From: Lactobacillaceae bacterium | Lineage (GTDB): Bacteria; Bacillota; Bacilli; Lactobacillales; Lactobacillaceae | Length of the DNA stretch: 37,831 bases | NCBI GenBank assembly: GCA_902834055.1 | Contig: CADFHB010000009.1 | Coordinates: 1 to 37,831 of the forward strand | Reading direction: 5' to 3' | Shown here: piece by piece, positions 33,081 through 37,831 of the stretch | How positions within the stretch are numbered: position 1 is the stretch's first letter | Layout: each line of letters opens with the position of its first letter | Made by a program: the position numbers and the translations under genes | The notes under the pieces: generated by a model | The model's input: the letters and a program-made list of their open reading frames with translations, nothing else | What the model was told of the DNA's origin: nothing | Database searches by the model: none

Positions 33081-33599
33081 ATGCTAAAAAAACGGAATTT
33101 AATGCCTGAGCTCCTACCAACGCTGAAAGATTTGACGGTTCAATCCACGGTTGGTGGCCAACTGGGAAAGGTAGTTAACTGCCGGGTATTATCTTTGCTT
33201 GCTCAACCATCGCTAGTGGTTAACCACCAACTGAAGCGAATCCTTGCGGAGGATGACCAGCCAGTTTTACAGCTGGATGAGGGGGACCTGCGGCTAACCC
33301 CCGTCGACTTTGCTAACCAGGTGAGTCGGCAATTTGCAAACGCCCTAGCAGGGGTCAGTGCCGCGGCGGTTGCCCGCCTGGTGGTGATTTATGCGCCAAG
33401 CTGGGCAGCTGAGTGCCGCCTACCAGCGGATGCTCAGCGGATTCGAATTGCCCACCGTCAAATTCGGGACGTCATCCAGATTTTGTACGACCGCGACACA
33501 GCCAGCCACGTTCAAATTATCTACGGTGGCTTTGTCTTTGAAGATGAACTAGCCACCGTTTTATGGGATGTCAACGTCGACGGTGTCTTAATTAAATAA
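33081..33599 (+). CDS. Truncated triosephosphate isomerase-like protein lacking catalytic residues
   Basis: The 172-residue product aligns by eye with the second half of triosephosphate isomerase (TIM). LVVNHQLKRILAEDDQPVLQLDE (residues 46-67, quoted in part: VNHQLK and VLQLDE) matches the region around the TIM CVGE loop. Residues 100-109 (LVVIYAPSWA) match the AYEPVWA active-site strand. AQRIRIAHRQIR (118-129) matches the following helix, and IIYGGFV...VDGVLI (146-171) matches YGGSV and the DG.LVG end. The catalytic Glu position is Ala105, the phosphate-loop Ser is Phe151, the NWKMN and HSERR segments are absent, and the C-terminal GGASL is missing. Yet the frame is open, with a ribosome site (AGGGTGA) on the tal stop. 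It lies 16 bases before tkt. Either a pseudogene in decay or a repurposed pseudoenzyme. Confidence 0.72.
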   Translation: MLKKRNLMPELLPTLKDLTVQSTVGGQLGKVVNCRVLSLLAQPSLVVNHQLKRILAEDDQPVLQLDEGDLRLTPVDFANQVSRQFANALAGVSAAAVARLVVIYAPSWAAECRLPADAQRIRIAHRQIRDVIQILYDRDTASHVQIIYGGFVFEDELATVLWDVNVDGVLIK

Positions 33600-33615
33600 G
33601 TGAGGTTTTAAAAAT

Positions 33616-35637
33616 ATGATTAGTAGTCTGAATACGGTGCTCACCCGTCCACGGCAGCACGAGTTTACTTTAAATGACCAATTAGCAGTCAATGCACTGC
33701 GCTTTATGAGTATTGACATGATTGAAAACGCCAAGAGTGGTCACCCTGGTTCGCCAATTGGTATGGCCCCGCTGGCCTACACGCTCTGGGAGAAGTTCTT
33801 AAACTTTAACCCTGATGACCCGCAATGGATTAACCGGGACCGCTTCGTCTTGTCTGGCGGTCACTGTTCGGCCCTCCTGTATAGCTTGCTACACTTTAAC
33901 GGCTTTAACGTCAGCCTTGACGATATTAAACACTTCCGTAAGTTGGGTTCCAAGACGCCGGGCCACCCCGAATACCAGCTAACTCCCGGGGTCGATGCCT
34001 CAACTGGTCCACTGGGGCAGGGATTTGCAATGGCCGTTGGGATGGCGATGGCCGAACGTCACTTGGCCGTCCAATATAACGAACCGGGCTACCCCCTCTT
34101 TGACCACTATACCTACTCAATTGTTGGTGATGGTGACCTAATGGAAGGGGTTGCCGAGGAGTCAATTAACCTGGCCGGGAAGAACCGGCTGGGACGGCTA
34201 ATTGTGCTCTATGACTCTAATGATGTGACCTTGGATGGTCCGCTGAACTTGAGCACGAACGAAAATGCCGCAGCCCGCTTTAAGGCCGCCCACTGGGACT
34301 ACCAGTTGGTGGAAGACGGGACCGACCTGGACGCAATCGCCCAGGCCATCCGCAATGCCCGGCAGACGGACCAGCCATCGCTGATTGAGGTTAAGACGAT
34401 CATTGGTTTCAATACGCCGGATGAGGGAACAAGCAAGGTCCACGGCTCCCCACTTGGTGACCATAATGTGGCAATCACCCGTGAAAACTATGGCTGGCCA
34501 TACGCCCCCTTTGAATACCCGACTGCGGTTTATGAACAATTTGCCCAGTATGCTGGTGCCAAGGAAGAAAAGTACCAGGCTTGGCAGAAACTATACGAGG
34601 GTTACCAGCAGAAGTACCCGGCGGCAGCTCACCAACTTGAGCAAAAGTACCTTGATACGGCTCACTTGGCCAGCCACCACCAGGTTGGTGACCAGGTTTC
34701 AACCCGGGTTGCCAATGCAGAAACACTACAAGACTTAGCCGCTGCCAATCCGCAATTATGGGGCGGGTCGGCAGACCTCTTCTCGTCGAACAAGACGAAT
34801 TTGAAGGGTGACCAGGTATTTAAGCCGTCGAATTATGGTGGCCGTAACATTTACTTCGGTGTTCGTGAATTTGCCATGGCCGCCGCGGTTAACGGAATTA
34901 ACCTTCATGGCGGCAGCAGCGCTTATTGCAGTACCTTCATGGTATTTAGTGACTACCTTAAGTCAGCAATTCGTCTGGCTGCTCTTCAACACCTACCATC
35001 GGTCTTTATCTTTACTCATGACTCGTTGGCGGTTGGTGAAGATGGTCCGACTCATGAACCAGTTGAACAGTTAGCAATGCTACAGACAATCCCAAATGTT
35101 CAAGTCTTCCGGCCGGCCGATGCCAATGAAGTGGTTCGGATGTGGAAGATAATTGCACAGACGAATGACCGACCTAGTGTCATCATTGCCTCCCGACAGA
35201 ACCTACCCGTCCTGAAGGAAACTATCAATGCTGACGTTAGTCGTGGCGCCTACGTGGCCGCCGATGCCGCAAATGGTCAACCAGCGGGAATTATCATGGC
35301 CACCGGTTCTGAATTGTCATTAGCACTGGCCGCTAAGCAGCAGCTGGCTACTCAACACGGTATTGAAGTTCGGGTCGTGTCGATGCCAAGCATGGAACGC
35401 TTTAACCAGCAAACTGCAGAATACCGGGAGCGGGTTCTACCACATAACGTCCGTGCCCGCCTAGCCGTTGAGATGGCGAGCCCAGCACTGTGGGGCCAAT
35501 ACGTGGGCCTCGATGGGGATGTCCTGGGTGTTGATGAATTCGGGATGAGTGGTAGCGGTAGTCAAGTGGCCGCTCAATACGGTTTTACTAGTGAAAACGT
35601 TGTTCAACGCTTCTTAAGCGTGCTCAGAAAGGGGTGA
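33616..35637 (+). CDS. tkt: Transketolase
   Basis: Transketolase is the thiamin diphosphate enzyme that exchanges two-carbon units between sugar phosphates and supplies ribose- and erythrose-phosphates. The 673-residue protein contains GHPGSPIGMAP (about 43-53) and the cofactor motif GDGDLMEG with the later NDVTLDGP. It also has the catalytic Glu in GVREFAMAA and the HDSLAVGEDGPTHEPVEQ block. An N-terminal stretch of about 20 residues precedes the usual family start, and no better start exists. GAGG lies about ten bases before the ATG. It is the third gene of the tal operon. Confidence 0.93.
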   Translation: MISSLNTVLTRPRQHEFTLNDQLAVNALRFMSIDMIENAKSGHPGSPIGMAPLAYTLWEKFLNFNPDDPQWINRDRFVLSGGHCSALLYSLLHFNGFNVSLDDIKHFRKLGSKTPGHPEYQLTPGVDASTGPLGQGFAMAVGMAMAERHLAVQYNEPGYPLFDHYTYSIVGDGDLMEGVAEESINLAGKNRLGRLIVLYDSNDVTLDGPLNLSTNENAAARFKAAHWDYQLVEDGTDLDAIAQAIRNARQTDQPSLIEVKTIIGFNTPDEGTSKVHGSPLGDHNVAITRENYGWPYAPFEYPTAVYEQFAQYAGAKEEKYQAWQKLYEGYQQKYPAAAHQLEQKYLDTAHLASHHQVGDQVSTRVANAETLQDLAAANPQLWGGSADLFSSNKTNLKGDQVFKPSNYGGRNIYFGVREFAMAAAVNGINLHGGSSAYCSTFMVFSDYLKSAIRLAALQHLPSVFIFTHDSLAVGEDGPTHEPVEQLAMLQTIPNVQVFRPADANEVVRMWKIIAQTNDRPSVIIASRQNLPVLKETINADVSRGAYVAADAANGQPAGIIMATGSELSLALAAKQQLATQHGIEVRVVSMPSMERFNQQTAEYRERVLPHNVRARLAVEMASPALWGQYVGLDGDVLGVDEFGMSGSGSQVAAQYGFTSENVVQRFLSVLRKG

Positions 35638-35639
35638 TA

Positions 35640-35735
35640 ATGATGATCGTCAAAGTTAATGAAGAATTGACGCAGCTAGACCAACAGGCCGTAACAGAAG
35701 AATTAGCCCTCTTAACCGCGGCACTAAATAGTTGA
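35640..35735 (+). CDS. Possible 31-residue small protein downstream of tkt
   Basis: An ATG (35640, or the adjacent ATG at 35643) follows AAAGGGGTG at the end of tkt. It opens 31 codons: MMIVKVNEEL, then a Gln/Glu/Leu-rich helix-like stretch ending LTAALNS. The start lies only two bases after the tkt stop, so re-initiation is plausible. There is no membrane segment and no family was recognised. It could be a genuine small protein, the remnant of a former fourth gene, or chance. The shared terminator lies 41 bases further on. Confidence 0.4.
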   Translation: MMIVKVNEELTQLDQQAVTEELALLTAALNS

Positions 35736-35775
35736 GTTAACGCCCAATCCATTCCAACTAAATATTCCATCTGAA

Positions 35776-35822
35776 AAAGGGTGGGTGGTGAAGTTTATTC
35801 GTTGATTCACCACCCACCCTTT
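35776..35822 (+). terminator. Terminator of the tal-tkt operon
   Basis: Perfect 17-base arms (35776-35792 and 35806-35822) flank a 13-base loop. Only three T follow the right arm, but the stem is very GC-rich. It isolates the operon from guaA. Confidence 0.85.
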
Positions 35823-35858
35823 GTGATCAAAAGCGAAACAATTAATCATCACTAGCGG

Positions 35859-35887
35859 TTGACCGTCCGTCTTTTAGCCTGTAAACT
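35859..35887 (+). promoter_or_regulatory. Predicted guaA promoter
   Basis: -35 TTGACC (35859-35864), a 17-base spacer and -10 TAAACT (35882-35887) stand 40 bases before the guaA start. It lies after the upstream terminator, so guaA has its own transcript. Confidence 0.55.
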
Positions 35888-35927
35888 TAGTGCTAAAGAG
35901 GAAAAAACGAATGAAGGAAGTGGCAAT

Positions 35928-37481
35928 GTGGCAAACGTCAATTTAGATGCATTTGACAAGATTATTGTCCTTGATTTCGGGAGCCAGTATAACCAGCTGA
36001 TCACCCGTCGTCTTCGCGATTTTGGGGTCTACTCAGAGCTCCTATCCCATAAGATAACGGCAGATGAAATCAAGAAGATTAAGCCCAAGGGAATTATTTT
36101 CTCGGGTGGGCCAAATAGCGTTTATGACCCAGACGCCTTTAAGGTTGACCCAGCGATCTTTAAGCTGGGGATTCCAATCTTGGGAATCTGTTACGGGATG
36201 CAGCTGATGTCATATGACCTGGGTGGTAAGGTTGAAAAAGCCGACAATTCAGAGTATGGCCGGGCTGATATTGAAGTCTTAGATGATGACGCGGTCCTCT
36301 TTAAGGACTTGCCAAAGAAGCAATATGTTTGGATGAGCCATGGTGACTTAGTTACGAAGGCACCTGCCGGGTTTAAAGCGACCGCCACGAGCAAGAACTG
36401 CCCCATTTCAGCGATCGCTGATGATGAGCGCAAGTTCTATGGGATCCAGTTCCATGCCGAAGTACGGAATTCCGAATATGGCTTAGACATCTTACGGCGT
36501 TTTGCCTTTGACGTTTGTGGGGCGAAGGACAACTGGACGATGGATGACTTCATCGACCTCCAAGTTGACCACATTCGAAAAGAAGTCGGTGACAAGAAGG
36601 TTATCTTGGGCCTCTCCGGTGGGGTTGACTCAAGTGTAACGGCCGTTTTGATTCACCGGGCAATCGGTAACCAGTTGACTTGTATCTTTGTAGACCACGG
36701 TTTGCTGCGGAAGAATGAAGCAGACCAGGTAATGAACGCCTTGAACCGCGATCTGGGTGTCAATATTGTTAAGGTTGACGCCGCTGACCGCTTCCTCAGT
36801 AAGCTGAAGGGCGTTACTGACCCCGAAAAGAAGCGGAAGATCATTGGTAAGGAATTCGTTGAGGTCTTCAACGAGGAAGCTAAGAAAATTCCAAACGCTG
36901 ATTTCTTAGCACAGGGGACCCTGTATACCGATGTGATTGAATCTGGGACTGATACAGCGCAAACCATTAAGTCCCACCACAATGTCGGGGGGCTACCAAA
37001 GAAGCTCGGCTTCAAGTTGATTGAGCCATTACGGAAGCTCTTTAAGGACGAAACCCGTGAGTTAGGTGAAAAGTTAGGTATTCCGCACGAGTTAGTCTGG
37101 CGGCAACCATTCCCAGGCCCTGGTCTGGGGATCCGGATAATTGGTGAAATTACGCCGGAGAAGCTTGAAATTGTCCGGGAAAGTGACGCCATCTTGCGTG
37201 ATGAAATCAAGAAGGCAGGCCTGGACGAAAAAATTTGGCAATACTTTACAGTCTTGCCAGGTATTCGTTCCGTCGGCGTCATGGGTGACGGCCGGACTTA
37301 CGATTACGCGGTTGCTATCCGTGCAGTAACCTCAATTGATGGGATGACGGCAGACTTTGCTAAGATTCCGTGGGATGTTCTTCAAAAGATCTCGGTCCGG
37401 ATCGTAAACGAAGTCGACCACGTTAACCGCATCCTTTATGATGTTACGAGTAAGCCGCCGTCGACGATTGAATACGAATAG
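35928..37481 (+). CDS. guaA: GMP synthase (glutamine-hydrolysing)
   Basis: GuaA aminates XMP to GMP using ammonia from glutamine, the last step of guanine nucleotide synthesis. The class I amidotransferase domain comes first, with nucleophile Cys88 (GICYGMQ) and the His/Glu pair in [11 protein letters not shown]. The ATP pyrophosphatase domain has the PP-loop GLSGGVDSS, and the dimerisation domain contains [13 protein letters not shown]. The frame is open from 35859, but AAGGAAG before the GTG at 35928 gives 517 residues, the family length, and the earlier codons overlap the promoter. The gene appears intact to its usual C-terminus (STIEYE). Confidence 0.95.
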   Translation: MANVNLDAFDKIIVLDFGSQYNQLITRRLRDFGVYSELLSHKITADEIKKIKPKGIIFSGGPNSVYDPDAFKVDPAIFKLGIPILGICYGMQLMSYDLGGKVEKADNSEYGRADIEVLDDDAVLFKDLPKKQYVWMSHGDLVTKAPAGFKATATSKNCPISAIADDERKFYGIQFHAEVRNSEYGLDILRRFAFDVCGAKDNWTMDDFIDLQVDHIRKEVGDKKVILGLSGGVDSSVTAVLIHRAIGNQLTCIFVDHGLLRKNEADQVMNALNRDLGVNIVKVDAADRFLSKLKGVTDPEKKRKIIGKEFVEVFNEEAKKIPNADFLAQGTLYTDVIESGTDTAQTIKSHHNVGGLPKKLGFKLIEPLRKLFKDETRELGEKLGIPHELVWRQPFPGPGLGIRIIGEITPEKLEIVRESDAILRDEIKKAGLDEKIWQYFTVLPGIRSVGVMGDGRTYDYAVAIRAVTSIDGMTADFAKIPWDVLQKISVRIVNEVDHVNRILYDVTSKPPSTIEYE

Positions 37482-37521
37482 AATGACAATGTTACTTAGA
37501 GTTGGAACCGCGATATAACAG

Positions 37522-37583
37522 CATTTTGGCAGTCTGAAAACTAGACCAACTCATTAAAAATAACATGTTAGTTTGCCAAAATG
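37522..37583. repeat. Widely spaced 10-base inverted repeat after guaA
   Basis: CATTTTGGCA at 37522-37531 is matched exactly by TGCCAAAATG at 37574-37583, separated by 42 bases. A further AGTTGG/CCAACT pair (37500-37505 and 37546-37551) partly interleaves with it. It may be an mRNA 3' structure or a recombination-related site. Confidence 0.5.
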
Positions 37584-37594
37584 TTTGCCATAGG

Positions 37595-37627
37595 AAGCAT
37601 CCAGTTTTTATACTGGATGCTTTTTAT
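37595..37627 (+). terminator. Terminator of guaA
   Basis: Perfect 11-base arms (37595-37605 and 37612-37622) enclose a six-base loop and run into a T-rich tail, a textbook intrinsic terminator. Confidence 0.9.
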
Positions 37628-37831
37628 TTGTTATAAACATAGGAAGAACCATGTACACGTACCTATTGATTTAATAGGCCCTGTGCCTGTCCTTTTTATG
37701 TGCAAATTACGTTTTAAACATAATAGTATGTCTGATATTTCTAAACCTAAATTTCAAGAATAAGTTAGCCACTAAACTGAAATAAATAGCACTGACCAAT
37801 TAATTATTGGTTGATGAGAACGTGACATCTC

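Larger units (their letters stand above)
37482..37831. other. AT-rich non-coding DNA downstream of guaA
   Basis: The 350 bases after guaA are visibly more AT-rich than the rest of the window and hold no convincing gene. They contain a 10-base inverted repeat (37522-37531 and 37574-37583), the guaA terminator, and a small CCAAT/ATTGG inverted repeat at 37796-37810. An open frame of 60 codons at 37581-37763 runs through the terminator, lacks a ribosome site and is not credited. No tRNA, integrase fragment or repeat of the guaA end was found before the window stops. Confidence 0.6.

Noticed and set aside
35736..35927. Purine or guanidine riboswitch in the guaA leader
   Set aside because: The predicted transcript start leaves only about 35 bases before the guaA start, too short for a riboswitch, and no purine aptamer core was seen.
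36653..37282. 209-codon open frame antisense to guaA
   Set aside because: It is the reverse-strand shadow of a conserved, certain gene; its composition follows the guaA codons and it has no ribosome site.
37581..37763. 60-codon open frame after guaA
   Set aside because: It begins before and reads through the guaA terminator hairpin, has no ribosome site and no recognisable motif.

Overview
The window is chromosomal DNA from a lactic acid bacterium, most likely an obligately heterofermentative Lactobacillaceae with balanced base composition (Limosilactobacillus-like). This is inferred from the PepX/proline iminopeptidase pair, a DUF6681-like membrane protein, a YhgE/Pip protein, Gram-positive Shine-Dalgarno sites (AGGAGG type) in front of almost every gene, and frequent GTG and TTG starts. 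Most of it is ordinary core genome: compact transcription units, usually closed by strong stem-loops shared between convergent genes. No rRNA, tRNA, CRISPR array, complete insertion sequence or prophage was recognised.

Layout. 1-3.5 kb (minus): proline iminopeptidase and PepX, two enzymes for proline-containing peptides. 3.6-7.4 kb (plus): potABCD, a polyamine ABC importer with four overlapping genes. 7.5-10.3 kb (minus): an MFS transporter and an APC amino acid permease. 10.4-13.3 kb (plus): a Nudix hydrolase overlapping a guanylate-kinase-like protein, a Fur-family regulator, then a secreted or anchored low-complexity protein paired with a membrane protein. 13.4-14.7 kb (minus): galM and a small PspC-domain protein. 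14.9-18.1 kb (plus): a TetR regulator and a repeat-rich YhgE/Pip protein. 18.2-20.9 kb (minus): hflX, a histidine phosphatase and a DedA protein. 21-23.4 kb (plus): HelD. 23.4-24.3 kb (minus): an EamA transporter. 24.5-26.6 kb (plus): lipoteichoic acid synthase.

26.7-29.05 kb (plus) is a copper unit. A membrane-anchored cupredoxin and a CPC-type P1B ATPase without a metal-binding N-terminal domain overlap by one base. Their promoter is bracketed by one perfect and one near-perfect CopY box. 29.1-29.8 kb (minus) is a TenA protein, 29.97-30.9 kb (plus) is coaA, and 30.95-32.1 kb (minus) is an AAA/DUF4143 ATPase with an eroded C-terminal motif.

32.4-35.7 kb (plus) is the most unusual part. A short transaldolase and a transketolase flank an intact 172-codon gene that aligns with the second half of triosephosphate isomerase. 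It lacks the catalytic glutamate and the N-terminal half of the barrel. A 31-codon ORF follows the transketolase, and a cre-like palindrome lies upstream of the operon. The window ends with guaA, its terminator, and AT-rich DNA with no convincing gene; the 3' end of guaA is a known integration hotspot.

Gene functions come from reading motifs in the translated sequence. Promoters, operators and small ORFs are predictions by eye, and no database search was run.
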